NCBI RefSeq assembly: GCF_003860565.1
Contig: NZ_CP034157.1
Coordinates: 1,488,001 to 1,552,000, forward strand
Source of the DNA: Cloacibacterium normanense
GTDB lineage: Bacteria; Bacteroidota; Bacteroidia; Flavobacteriales; Weeksellaceae
Direction of reading: 5' to 3'
Length of the DNA stretch: 64,000 nt
Under the pieces are notes generated by a model. It was given only the letters and a program-made list of their open reading frames with translations. It did not search any database and was not told where the DNA came from. Both the position numbers and the translations under genes were made by a program. Of the stretch, positions 1-8,344 are shown one piece after another; positions within the stretch are counted from its first letter, which is position 1; every line of letters begins with the position of its first letter.

Positions 1-309
1 TTCTTTAGATTGAATAAAATCCCCGAATTTTTTCCCGATAAAGTAATTCAAATTATCTCCTAAAAGCGCAGCTAAAACCAATAACGGTATAATGGTATAA
101 ATATCTATTTGACCTGTTGTAGAAGCAATTAAACCCACTGCAAAAAGTAGAGAATCGCCAGGCAAAAATGGCATTACTACCACACCTGTTTCTACGAAAA
201 TCACTAAAAATAAAAATAAGTAAATATAAATACCATAGTCTCTAATAATTTCGGTAAGCACTAATAAGGGATTTCCTAAAAAATCTAGGATAAATTGTAA
301 TAATTCCAT
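1..309 (-). CDS. DedA-family membrane protein, partial (C-terminus beyond the left edge)
   Basis: Reading leftward from an ATG at 307-309, the frame stays open to the window edge and gives the first 103 residues. The segment around residues 29-53 is hydrophobic and is followed by a VETGVVVMPFLPGDSLLF stretch and then GDNLNYFIGKKFG, which are characteristic of the DedA (SNARE-associated, VTT domain) family of inner-membrane proteins. Family members act in membrane homeostasis and as undecaprenyl-phosphate or phospholipid flippases; which lipid this one handles cannot be told. It is divergently placed from dnaG, with about 120 bp between them. The family call is firm and the exact role is not. 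Confidence 0.85.
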   Translation of the reverse strand, partial: MELLQFILDFLGNPLLVLTEIIRDYGIYIYLFLFLVIFVETGVVVMPFLPGDSLLFAVGLIASTTGQIDIYTIIPLLVLAALLGDNLNYFIGKKFGDFIQSKE

Positions 310-429
310 TCAGTTAATTTATATGACGACAAAGATAATATTTAAAAACAAAAACATCTGTTAAAGAATTCTAAAAAAATCAACAAAAAGCCATTAAAAA
401 AGCTTAACTTATTTTTGTAATTTTACAAA

Positions 430-2346
430 ATGATTTCTCAGAAGACCATAGATAAAATTTTCTCTACGATTCGAGTAGAAGAAATTATCGGTGAATATGT
501 TCAGTTAAAACGTGCAGGCTCTAATTTTAAGGGCTTGAGTCCGTTTCATGAAGAAAAAACGCCGAGTTTTGTGGTTTCTCCCAGCAAACAAATTTGGAAG
601 GACTTCTCCTCTGGAAAAGGTGGAACTGCCATCACTTTCCTCATGGAAATAGAAGGATTTACCTATCCTGAAGCGCTAAGACATGCTGCCAAAAAGTACG
701 GCATAGAAATAGAAGAAGACCAAGTAGAATATTCTGAAGAGCAAAAAAAAGCTCAATCCGAAAGAGAAATTCTTTACAAAATACATGAAGTAGCCAACAC
801 TTTTTTCCAAGAAAACCTTTGGGAAACCGAAGAAGGAAAAACCATTGCACTCTCCTATTTCAAGGAACGTGAACTGCATGATGACATCATCAAAAAATTT
901 CAATTAGGCTATTCTCCAGAAAAGAAAAATGCTTTTACAGAATATGCTTTAGCAAAAGGTTATGAAAAAGAAATTTTAGAAAAATCTGGAATTTCAATTT
1001 TCCCAGAAAATTCACCATCAGGAATTGACCGATTTCGTGAACGTGTAATTTTTCCAATACATAGTTTTTCGGGAAGAGTTTTAGGTTTCGGAGCCAGAAT
1101 TCTGAAATCCAATGTAAAAACTGCCAAATATCTCAATTCACCAGAAACCGAAATTTACCATAAATCTAACGTTCTCTATGGTTTAAACCAAAGCAAACAA
1201 GCCATTTCCAGAGAAAATTTATGTTTATTGGTAGAAGGTTATATGGATGTGATTTCGCTTCACCAAAGCGGAATTGAAAACGTGGTAGCAAGTTCTGGAA
1301 CTGCGCTTACAACGGAACAAATTAAACTCATCAAACGTCTCACCGAAAACGTAACCATACTTTTTGACGGCGATGCTGCAGGAATTAAAGCCAGTTTCAG
1401 AAGTATAGACATGTTGCTTTCTGAAGGAATGAATATTCGTGTGGTATTATTTCCTGATGGCGATGACCCTGATAGTTTTGCTAGAAAAAATCCTAGAGAT
1501 TTTGTAGAAGATTTCATTAAAAATCAAGCGAAAGATTTCATTGATTTCAAAGCTGAAATTCTTTTAAAAGAAGCCAATAACGACCCTATCAAAAAAGCGG
1601 AAGCGATTAGAGATATTGTAAAATCTATTGGTTTCGTTTCTAATGCGTTAAAACAAGAGGTTTACCTAAAACAAGTTTCTACTCATTTTGGACTTTCGGA
1701 ACAGTCGCTTTTTAATGAATTAGGCGTTCAGAAACAAGTGGTTCAACAGCAAAAACCTGCTGAGAAAAGAGAAGCAAATGTTGTAAAACTTGAAAAAGTT
1801 CAAGAATTTACAGAAACCATCAATCCTCTTTTGGTTTTAGAAGAAAAATTGGTAGAACTCATGTTGAAATTTGGTCAATTTAAACTGTTCAGAAAAACAC
1901 CAGACAACGAAAATTACGAAACCACAGTCATTGAAGAAATCATTAATCATTTAGAAGAAGACCAATATCAACCTATTTCTCCTTTGAATAAAAGAATTAT
2001 TGAAGAAATAAAAGCAGGAATCCAGCAAAATGAACTTCGTTCTAGTGATTTTTTCAAAACTTTCATGGATGAAGAAGTGGTGACAAAAACTGCAGATGCA
2101 TTAATTAACGCTCATGAAACCAGCAATTGGGAAAAACATAATATCTACTTCAGCAAAGAAGAAGAATTGGTAGACAAAATTGTAAAAGATGTCATCATAA
2201 GACACAAAAGAGAATTTGTAGTAAAAATCATAAACGATTTAAAACACCAAATTTCAGAGGAAAATTCAGCAGAAACTTATCTAAAAATCATCAACCTCAC
2301 AAAACTTAAAAACAAAATAGACGAAAATTTATTTAGAATTTTGTGA
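430..2346 (+). CDS. dnaG: DNA primase DnaG
   Basis: A 638-residue primase that makes RNA primers at the replication fork. It has an N-terminal zinc-finger-like region (about residues 30-95), then the DnaG catalytic core with a TOPRIM segment (VEGYMDVISLHQSG near residues 265-280, and FDGDAAG), then a helicase-interacting C-terminal part. The CHC2 zinc site is changed: where the family has a CPFH motif this protein reads SPFH, and the later Cys-x2-Cys is replaced by DFSSGKGG, so three of four ligands are missing. From memory this loss is common in Bacteroidota primases. A TATTTTTG box lies just upstream of the ATG at 430. Downstream are a HEPN-MNT pair and clpP. Confidence 0.97.
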   Translation: MISQKTIDKIFSTIRVEEIIGEYVQLKRAGSNFKGLSPFHEEKTPSFVVSPSKQIWKDFSSGKGGTAITFLMEIEGFTYPEALRHAAKKYGIEIEEDQVEYSEEQKKAQSEREILYKIHEVANTFFQENLWETEEGKTIALSYFKERELHDDIIKKFQLGYSPEKKNAFTEYALAKGYEKEILEKSGISIFPENSPSGIDRFRERVIFPIHSFSGRVLGFGARILKSNVKTAKYLNSPETEIYHKSNVLYGLNQSKQAISRENLCLLVEGYMDVISLHQSGIENVVASSGTALTTEQIKLIKRLTENVTILFDGDAAGIKASFRSIDMLLSEGMNIRVVLFPDGDDPDSFARKNPRDFVEDFIKNQAKDFIDFKAEILLKEANNDPIKKAEAIRDIVKSIGFVSNALKQEVYLKQVSTHFGLSEQSLFNELGVQKQVVQQQKPAEKREANVVKLEKVQEFTETINPLLVLEEKLVELMLKFGQFKLFRKTPDNENYETTVIEEIINHLEEDQYQPISPLNKRIIEEIKAGIQQNELRSSDFFKTFMDEEVVTKTADALINAHETSNWEKHNIYFSKEEELVDKIVKDVIIRHKREFVVKIINDLKHQISEENSAETYLKIINLTKLKNKIDENLFRIL

Positions 2347-2395
2347 CACTTTGGCTAAATTTGTAAAAAGGAACAGACTTTGAATAAAAAGAAGT

Positions 2396-2695
2396 ATGAA
2401 GAAAATACAAATACATCAAAATGCAATCGCTCAACTTTGTAAAAAATACAATGTTGAAAAATTATATGTATTTGGTTCTATTCTTACAGAAAAATTTAAT
2501 GACAATAGTGATATAGATTTTATTGTAAAATTCCATCAATTAGATTTATCAAAATATGCAGACAATTATTTTGATTTAAAATTTTCATTAGAAGAAATAT
2601 TGAAAAGAGAAATAGATCTATTGGAAGAAAAATCCATTAAAAACCCATATTTTCTTGAAGTAGTTAATCATCAAAAGCAGCTAATATATGGATAA
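2396..2695 (+). CDS. MNT-type nucleotidyltransferase antitoxin (MntA-like)
   Basis: A 99-residue minimal nucleotidyltransferase. The signature GS-x10-SDIDF (FGSILTEKFNDNSDIDF, about residues 26-42) is the catalytic motif of the MNT family. Its stop overlaps the start of the next gene by 8 bp, and that gene encodes a HEPN (DUF86-like) protein, so the two form a HEPN-MNT toxin-antitoxin operon. In characterised pairs the MNT protein adds AMP units to a tyrosine of the HEPN RNase and silences it. The start at 2396 is the first ATG after dnaG. The pair sits between dnaG and clpP, which suggests an insertion into a core neighbourhood. Confidence 0.88.
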   Translation: MKKIQIHQNAIAQLCKKYNVEKLYVFGSILTEKFNDNSDIDFIVKFHQLDLSKYADNYFDLKFSLEEILKREIDLLEEKSIKNPYFLEVVNHQKQLIYG

Positions 2696-3026
2696 GGAAA
2701 TACAAGTTTGGCTCTTTGATATTCTAAATTCAATTTTAGAAATTGAGAGTTTTGTAGATTTTGAAGAAACCAATTTTCAAGATTATTCTTCAGACGTTAA
2801 AACCAAACGTGCAGTAGAAAGAAATTTAGAAATAATAGGAGAAGCAGTAAATAGAATTTCTAAAAAAGATGAAAATTTAGAAATTACTGATAAAAGAAAA
2901 ATCATAAGTGTAAGAAATAAAATTATTCATGGATATGATCAAGTTTCAGATGAATTAATTTGGTCTATTATTACACAGTATTTACCTGTTTTAGAAAAAG
3001 AAGTTAGACAATATTTAAACGAATAA
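2688..3026 (+). CDS. HEPN (DUF86-like) toxin, HepT-like RNase
   Basis: A 112-residue all-helical protein with the HEPN active-site motif R-x4-H-x-Y (RNKIIHGY, about residues 87-94). HEPN proteins of this size are endoribonucleases, and the tyrosine after the His is the residue modified by the partner nucleotidyltransferase in characterised HepT-MntA pairs. Translation is probably coupled, because its start lies 8 bp inside the MNT gene. Only 7 bp separate its stop from clpP, so clpP may be read from the same transcript. The toxin role is inferred from the motif and the gene pair. Confidence 0.88.
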   Translation: MDKEIQVWLFDILNSILEIESFVDFEETNFQDYSSDVKTKRAVERNLEIIGEAVNRISKKDENLEITDKRKIISVRNKIIHGYDQVSDELIWSIITQYLPVLEKEVRQYLNE

Positions 3027-3033
3027 CAAATTT

Positions 3034-3708
3034 ATGGACATAAAAAAAGAATTCAGAGATTTCTCTGTAAAACATTTAGGAAATAGCGGATTAGCAACTG
3101 ACCAATACATGGGAATTTTTAACCCAACCAATCTTACGCCTTACATCATGGAAGAACGTAGAATGAACGTAGCTCAAATGGACGTTTTCTCTCGTCTCAT
3201 GATGGATAGAATCATCTTCTTAGGAACAGGGATTGATGACCAAGTTGCCAATATTGTAACCGCTCAGTTATTATTTTTAGAAAGTTCAGACCCTTCTAAA
3301 GACATTCAGATTTACATCAATTCTCCTGGTGGAAGCGTTTACGCGGGATTAGGAATTTATGACACCATGCAAATCATCAAACCAGATGTAGCTACTATTT
3401 GTACAGGTATGGCTGCTAGTATGGGCGCTGTTTTATTAGTTGCTGGTGAAAAAGGAAAACGTTCTGCGCTTAAACATTCTAGAGTGATGATTCACCAGCC
3501 AAGTGGTGGCGCTCAAGGTGTGGCAAGTGATATGGAAATCAACCTAAGAGAGATGCTAAAGCTTAAAAAAGAGTTGTATGACATTATTTCTGCACATTCT
3601 GGTCAGTCTTACGAATGGGTAGAAAAAGCATCAGACCGTGATTATTGGATGACTTCTTACGAAGCCAAAGAATACGGAATGGTAGACGAAGTTTTAGAGA
3701 AAAAATAA
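3034..3708 (+). CDS. clpP: ATP-dependent Clp protease proteolytic subunit
   Basis: A 224-residue ClpP, the serine peptidase barrel that degrades proteins fed by ClpX or ClpA/C. The catalytic serine lies in GMAASMGAVLL and the histidine in MIHQPSGG, with the oxyanion-hole segment NSPGGSVYAG upstream. About 20 extra N-terminal residues precede the usual start of the mature protein. It starts 7 bp after the HEPN gene and ends at a clear hairpin terminator (3736-3770). Confidence 0.97.
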   Translation: MDIKKEFRDFSVKHLGNSGLATDQYMGIFNPTNLTPYIMEERRMNVAQMDVFSRLMMDRIIFLGTGIDDQVANIVTAQLLFLESSDPSKDIQIYINSPGGSVYAGLGIYDTMQIIKPDVATICTGMAASMGAVLLVAGEKGKRSALKHSRVMIHQPSGGAQGVASDMEINLREMLKLKKELYDIISAHSGQSYEWVEKASDRDYWMTSYEAKEYGMVDEVLEKK

Positions 3709-3735
3709 AATTTTCCGAAATTTTTTAAAATATAG

Positions 3736-3770
3736 AGAACGTGCTTTTAGTGCGTTCTTTTTATTTTTTT
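3736..3770 (+). terminator. Rho-independent terminator after clpP
   Basis: A 9-bp stem (AGAACGTGC with GTGCGTTCT, two G-U pairs) and a TTTTA loop are followed by a T-rich run. It lies 28 bp after the clpP stop. Confidence 0.8.
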
Positions 3771-3953
3771 ATGGCAATTTTCGCAAATTTTCCTTTGCAA
3801 AATCCATTTCAAAAAATTTGCAAAACCAGGCTGTCCGTTGCAATTCCTCGTCTCGTCTTTCAGACGAGACTGCGGGATTTACACTTCCATCCTTATTGCA
3901 AGACTTCGTTACAAATTCACTATTTTTACCAAAAATTTAAGATTTTACCCAAA

Positions 3954-4190
3954 ATGAAAGTTATCCAAATAAAAGCCAAAGATTTTTTTGAATTTATAAA
4001 ACTGAAAGACACTTCTATGTGGGAAATTTTCTCACAAATGATAGACGGAGAAGAAAAAGAAATCATCTTCCTAGACGAAAACGAAAAAATACTTTTCAAT
4101 TACATTCTTCCCCAAAATTTAGAAAAATTAGAAGAAGACCGAAAAACCTTTGCCAAAGAATACACAGATAAAATCTCTAATTTGAATTAA
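3954..4190 (+). CDS. small conserved-looking acidic protein of unknown function
   Basis: A 78-residue protein, rich in Glu and Lys, with no domain that I recognise. The open frame extends upstream to 3741, but that part crosses the clpP terminator and has an unlikely composition, so I take the ATG at 3954. The C-terminal third is a charged helix (LEKLEEDRKTFAKEYTDK). A strong terminator follows directly, which supports a real transcript. No function is proposed. Confidence 0.6.
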   Translation: MKVIQIKAKDFFEFIKLKDTSMWEIFSQMIDGEEKEIIFLDENEKILFNYILPQNLEKLEEDRKTFAKEYTDKISNLN

Positions 4191-4197
4191 AAAGATA

Positions 4198-4224
4198 GCG
4201 CTCCTACGGAGCGCCCTTTTTTTT
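4198..4224 (+). terminator. Terminator built on a CCTACGG hairpin
   Basis: GCGCTCC-TAC-GGAGCGC (7-bp perfect stem) followed by CC and eight T. It shares the TCC-TAC-GGA core with the hairpins at 4250-4264 and 22231-22295. Confidence 0.75.
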
Positions 4225-4249
4225 CACCATTTATTTTCTACACATATAT

Positions 4250-4264
4250 CATTCCTACGGAATG
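4250..4264. repeat. CCTACGG palindromic hairpin
   Basis: CATTCC-TAC-GGAATG is a small perfect palindrome without a T-run. It belongs to the same intergenic family as those at 4198 and 22231-22295: the arms vary and the TCC-TAC-GGA core is kept. Confidence 0.6.
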
Positions 4265-4307
4265 TAAATTCAAAATTAATTCTCTAAATTCGTGAAAACT
4301 TTCGGTT

Positions 4308-5777
4308 ATGAATTTAAAAAAATCCTTTCTAATATTAAGTATTCTATCGCTTAATCTTTTCAACGCTCAATCTTACAAAAAACCTTTGGTTTCTGCTATT
4401 ACAGAAAAAGATTTAAAAACTGATATGTACCAAATGGCGGCAGACCAATTTTGGGGAAGAGAAGCAGGAACTTTAGACGAACTGAAAGTTTCGATGTGGT
4501 TTGCTGATAAAATGAAAGAAGCAGGCATGAAACCAGCAGGTGATAACGGAACATTTTTTCAGTTTTTTGACATGTATCGTCATCAAGTTTCACCGCAGAG
4601 TTCTGTAAAAATTGGAGATAAAAACCTCAAAATTTGGAAAGACATATTGGTGCAAGATGTTACCGATAATAATTTTACCGCTCCAGTTTTGTATTTAGGA
4701 AAAATAGAACCTCAAGATTTGGCCTCTAAAAATATTGCAGGTAAGGTAGTAGCTCTGAAAGCTTCAGACCTCAACGTATCTAAAGAAATGACTCTTTTTG
4801 AAAGAAGATATCCTGGATTTATCAGAACAAAATATTACAAAACCATTTCTCAACTTGGCGCAAAAGGAATTATCTTCATCACAGATGATATTTCAGACAA
4901 AAGTTGGATAGAAGTTCTGCCACAAATGACCAGAGGAACTTACGGTGTAGAAGGACTGAGAGAAAAAGTAGATGTAGGAATTCCCGTTTTTTGGATTAAA
5001 CAAGAAAACGAAAATTGGGTAAAAAACAATCCTGAAATTACATTAAACATCCAAACCGAAACCTATAAATATCCTTCCGTAAATATCATCGGAAAAATTG
5101 AAGGAACAGATCCTCAATTGAAAAAAGAATATGTTCTTTTGAGCGGCCATCAAGATCATGATGGCATTCGTCATCCTGTAAAAAATGACACGATTTACAA
5201 TGGTGCAGATGATAATGCAAGTACTTGCGTAGCAATGTTGGCAATGGCAAGAGCTTATAACAAACAACCTTCTAAACGCAGTATTTTATTCGTAATTCAC
5301 GGCGCTGAAGAAAGAGGTTTATTGGGTTCTCGTTGGCATGCTGCACATCCTGTAGTTCCGAAAGAAAGCATTGTTGCTGTGCTAAACGGAGATATGATTG
5401 GAAGAAATGACAACAACGAAGCAGCACTTTTGGGTAGCGAAGTTCCTCACAAAAACTCTGAAGAATTGGTAAAAATGGCTCTTGACGCTAACAATGAAAG
5501 CACGAAATTCAAATTTTTGAAAGCTTGGGATTTGCCAGAACATCCAGAATATTTCTATTTTAGAAGTGATCATCTTCCGTATGCAAAAGCAGGAATTCCT
5601 GCGTTATTTTTCACCAGTGTTCTGCACTATCAATACCACACTCCACAAGATGAATCCGAAAATATTAATTTCAAAAAATTATATAAAATGACGGAATGGA
5701 TGTACAGAACTTCTTGGAAAGTTGCCAACGAACCAGAAAAACCGAAGTTGATTAAAGATTTTAAACTAGAAAGATAA
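4308..5777 (+). CDS. secreted M28-family zinc metallopeptidase
   Basis: A 489-residue exported peptidase. A hydrophobic signal peptide (about residues 1-20, ending NAQS) precedes a PA-like insert and then the M28 catalytic domain. The zinc ligands and catalytic residues are visible in order: SGHQDHDG (about 279-286), NGADDNAS, HGAEERG, NGDMIGRND, and a final His in HYQYHTPQDE. The family comprises aminopeptidases and carboxypeptidases acting on peptides in the periplasm or outside the cell; the exact specificity is unknown. No type IX secretion C-terminal signal is evident. Confidence 0.9.
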   Translation: MNLKKSFLILSILSLNLFNAQSYKKPLVSAITEKDLKTDMYQMAADQFWGREAGTLDELKVSMWFADKMKEAGMKPAGDNGTFFQFFDMYRHQVSPQSSVKIGDKNLKIWKDILVQDVTDNNFTAPVLYLGKIEPQDLASKNIAGKVVALKASDLNVSKEMTLFERRYPGFIRTKYYKTISQLGAKGIIFITDDISDKSWIEVLPQMTRGTYGVEGLREKVDVGIPVFWIKQENENWVKNNPEITLNIQTETYKYPSVNIIGKIEGTDPQLKKEYVLLSGHQDHDGIRHPVKNDTIYNGADDNASTCVAMLAMARAYNKQPSKRSILFVIHGAEERGLLGSRWHAAHPVVPKESIVAVLNGDMIGRNDNNEAALLGSEVPHKNSEELVKMALDANNESTKFKFLKAWDLPEHPEYFYFRSDHLPYAKAGIPALFFTSVLHYQYHTPQDESENINFKKLYKMTEWMYRTSWKVANEPEKPKLIKDFKLER

Positions 5778-5787
5778 TTCCTAAATG

Positions 5788-5827
5788 GGAGAATTGGAGA
5801 GTTGTAGAATTGTAGAGTGGGAGAATT
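5788..5827. repeat. Degenerate 8-bp tandem repeat, five units
   Basis: Five consecutive octamers read GGAGAATT, GGAGAGTT, GTAGAATT, GTAGAGTG, GGAGAATT. The same words occur in reverse complement on the other side of the small gene at 5857-6243 (see 6248-6367). Confidence 0.8.
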
Positions 5828-5856
5828 ATTGTAGAAAGTTTTAATTATATGAGAAT

Positions 5857-6243
5857 ATGGCTATTATAAAATATCATACTGAATTAAAAGTTTATCAAAA
5901 ATCTTTTGATGTTGCAATGGAAATTTTTAAGATTTCCTTTAAATTTCCAATTGAAGAAAAATATTCACTAACTGATCAAATTAGACGCTCTTCTCGTTCT
6001 GTTTCTGCAAATATATCAGAATCTTGGGGAAAAAGGAGATACCCTAAATCATTTGTTTCAAAATTAACAGATGCAGAAGGAGAAGCAAGAGAAACACAAA
6101 CTTGGCTGGAGTATTCATTTCATTGTAACTATATTACAGAAGAACAATTCAGAATATTTAATGAAAAATACAACGAAATCATTGCAATGATAATTTATAT
6201 GATTAACAATGTAGAAAAATGGACAAACTTCACCTCTAAATAA
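5857..6243 (+). CDS. four-helix-bundle protein (S23 / 23S IVS-type family)
   Basis: A 128-residue protein matching the four-helix-bundle family first seen in 23S rRNA intervening sequences: an N-terminal L-x-V-Y-x-x-S-F segment, then SLTDQIRRSSRSVSANISE, then helices rich in charged residues. Homologues form pentamers and some (Avd) bind nucleic acid in diversity-generating retroelements, but no reverse transcriptase or variable repeat is nearby. The gene is flanked by the same 8-bp repeat words in opposite orientation, which suggests it moves or is inserted as a unit. Its function is unknown. Confidence 0.85.
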   Translation: MAIIKYHTELKVYQKSFDVAMEIFKISFKFPIEEKYSLTDQIRRSSRSVSANISESWGKRRYPKSFVSKLTDAEGEARETQTWLEYSFHCNYITEEQFRIFNEKYNEIIAMIIYMINNVEKWTNFTSK

Positions 6244-6247
6244 TAAA

Positions 6248-6367
6248 AACTCTCCGATTCTACAACTTTCCAACTCTCCCACTCTACAACTCTACAACTC
6301 TCCGATTCTACAACTTTCCAACTCTCCCACTCTACAATTCTCCCATTCTACAACTCTACAATTCTCG
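6248..6367. repeat. Degenerate 8-bp tandem repeat, fifteen units, running into folP
   Basis: Fifteen octamers of the type AACTCTCC, GATTCTAC, AACTTTCC, CACTCTAC follow without a gap. They are the reverse complement of the words at 5788-5827. The last units overlap the 3' end of folP and supply its last codons and stop. Confidence 0.85.
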
Positions 6368-7201
6368 CACTAAATTTCTCGTTTCAGCAACATCGTGAAC
6401 TCTTAAAATTTTCGCACCTTTTTCTAAAACTTTTCGGTGCAGATTTTGGGTTTCTTCGTTAATTTCTGTTGGGTGTTTCCCTAGAGGTTTGTAGATAAAA
6501 GATTTTCGAGAAATTCCGATTAACAAAGGAAATTTCTCGAAACCAATATGTTGAACTTCATCAATCATTTTGTATTGATCTTCAATGGTTTTTCCAAAAC
6601 CAAAACCTGGATCTAGAATCACATCATAAATCCCTAATTTTTGTAATTCATTAATTTTCTTTGAAAAAGAATAATTCAAACTTACAATTATATCTTCGTA
6701 ATGAATTTTTTCGTGCATATTTTGGTAAGTAGAATTGCTATGCATCAAAATATAAGGCAATTTTGTTTCTGCTACCGTTTTCAACAAATTATCATCAAAA
6801 TCACCGCCAGAAATATCATTCACCACATCCATTCCTTCATTATATCCGAATTTCACTACGTCTGCATAAAAAGTATCAATAGAAATTAAAGCTTCTGGAA
6901 ATTCTTTTTTAATTAAAGAAATAACATTACCAATTCTTCTGATTTCTTCTTCTGCAGAGAGATATTCAGCATTCGGACGAGTAGATTGCGCTCCAATATC
7001 TATGAAATCTGCTCCATCTTTAAGCAATTTTTCGGCATGAAGAAGTGCTGATTTTTCGTTGTTAAACTTTCCACCATCCGAAAAAGAATCTGGAGTAAGA
7101 TTAAGAATTCCCATAATTTTGGGAGTGTTTAAATCTACTAATCTACCATTGCAATTGATAGAAAAGTTAGTATGTTGAATGCTTGATGCAGGAATGATCA
7201 T
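6356..7201 (-). CDS. folP: dihydropteroate synthase
   Basis: A 281-residue DHPS, which condenses p-aminobenzoate with dihydropterin pyrophosphate in folate synthesis and is the sulfonamide target. The pterin-binding signature is present: MGILNLTPDSFSDGG (about residues 30-44), DIGAQSTRP, NDISGG, DPGFGFGKT, and the C-terminal RVHDV. The final codons (V-R-E-L-stop) are written in the 8-bp repeat array at 6248-6367, so the C-terminus appears to have been set by the repeat. The start at 7201 precedes the conserved core by a normal length. Confidence 0.95.
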   Translation of the reverse strand: MIIPASSIQHTNFSINCNGRLVDLNTPKIMGILNLTPDSFSDGGKFNNEKSALLHAEKLLKDGADFIDIGAQSTRPNAEYLSAEEEIRRIGNVISLIKKEFPEALISIDTFYADVVKFGYNEGMDVVNDISGGDFDDNLLKTVAETKLPYILMHSNSTYQNMHEKIHYEDIIVSLNYSFSKKINELQKLGIYDVILDPGFGFGKTIEDQYKMIDEVQHIGFEKFPLLIGISRKSFIYKPLGKHPTEINEETQNLHRKVLEKGAKILRVHDVAETRNLVREL

Positions 7202-7269
7202 TTTGCAAATTTATAGAATTTCTTGGTCTAAATTTATTCAAATACGTTTGAAACCACTATTTTTGTTGA

Positions 7270-8274
7270 ATGCAAAAAACCATTTCCATTGTAGTCGCAA
7301 TTTTCAACAGAAAAGACGAATTATTCGAGCTTTTGAACTCTCTTATTGCTCAAACCGATAAAGATTTTGAAGTCATCATCGTAGATGATGGTTCGTTCGT
7401 AGATTTAGTGCCTACTGTGGAAACTTTTAAGGAAATGTTGAATATTCAATATTTCAAAAAAGCGAATTCTGGACCTGGTTTATCTAGAAATTACGGAGCA
7501 AATCGTGCCAAAAATGATTGGTTGGTTTTCGTAGATTCTGACGTCATTGTAGAAAAAGATTACATAGAAAATATCAAAAAAAATCTAGAAAAAACAGATT
7601 GTGCAGCTTTTGGTGGCGCAGACAAAGCTCACAAAGGTTTCAATCTTTTACAAAAAGCCATCTCCTACTCTATGACTTCGGTTTTTACAACTGGTGGAAT
7701 TAGAGGAAGCAAAAAAGCAGTGACCAGATTTCAACCAAGAAGTTTTAATATGGGCGTAAATAAAGAAATTTTCCTAAAAATTGGAGGTTTCTCTGAAATG
7801 AGAATTGGCGAAGATCCAGATTTATCGATGACGATTTGGGAAAACGGTTACCAAACTGCTTTTTTTGACGATATTGGCGTTTATCACAAACGCAGAACAG
7901 ATTTAGGAAAATTCTCAAAACAAGTGTATCAATTTGGTTGTGCAAGACCTATTCTAAACCAGAGACATCCCAATTATGTAAAACCAACTTTTTGGTTCCC
8001 TACATTATTTTTATTGGGTTATGTCGCAGGAATTTTAGAATATTTCCTTTTACAAAAAGGTTTTGTTTTGGCATGTTACGGTTTTTATACTTTGGTCATT
8101 TTTGTTCATGCTTTGTATTTGACTAAAAACATTGCTATTGCTGCACAAGCGATTATTACCACTTACATTCAGATGTTTTCTTACGGTTACGGATTTTTAG
8201 AATCTTGGGTTAAGCTGAATGTATTGAAAATGAAACCAGAAGATGCTTTCCCGAAACATTTTCATCAAAAATGA
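7270..8274 (+). CDS. family 2 glycosyltransferase, membrane-associated
   Basis: A 334-residue GT-A fold glycosyltransferase. ISIVVAIFNRKDEL opens the domain, IIVDDGS and the VDSDV (DxD) motif give the nucleotide-sugar and metal site, and GEDPDLSMTIWENGY is the usual E/DxD acceptor region. One or two C-terminal hydrophobic segments (about residues 238-285) anchor it to the inner membrane. It faces away from folP with 68 bp between. The substrate is unknown; a surface polysaccharide role is typical. Confidence 0.88.
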   Translation: MQKTISIVVAIFNRKDELFELLNSLIAQTDKDFEVIIVDDGSFVDLVPTVETFKEMLNIQYFKKANSGPGLSRNYGANRAKNDWLVFVDSDVIVEKDYIENIKKNLEKTDCAAFGGADKAHKGFNLLQKAISYSMTSVFTTGGIRGSKKAVTRFQPRSFNMGVNKEIFLKIGGFSEMRIGEDPDLSMTIWENGYQTAFFDDIGVYHKRRTDLGKFSKQVYQFGCARPILNQRHPNYVKPTFWFPTLFLLGYVAGILEYFLLQKGFVLACYGFYTLVIFVHALYLTKNIAIAAQAIITTYIQMFSYGYGFLESWVKLNVLKMKPEDAFPKHFHQK

Positions 8275-8344
8275 TTTTTAACACTTCTTCGGATTCTAAA
8301 ATTTTTATCCCTACCTTTGATTCCCTTTTTAAAAAAATTAAAGT

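Noticed and set aside
3741-3953. Upstream extension of the gene at 3954
   Set aside because: It crosses the clpP terminator and has an atypical composition.
5857-6243. Diversity-generating retroelement (the four-helix-bundle protein as Avd)
   Set aside because: No reverse transcriptase and no template/variable repeat pair is visible nearby.
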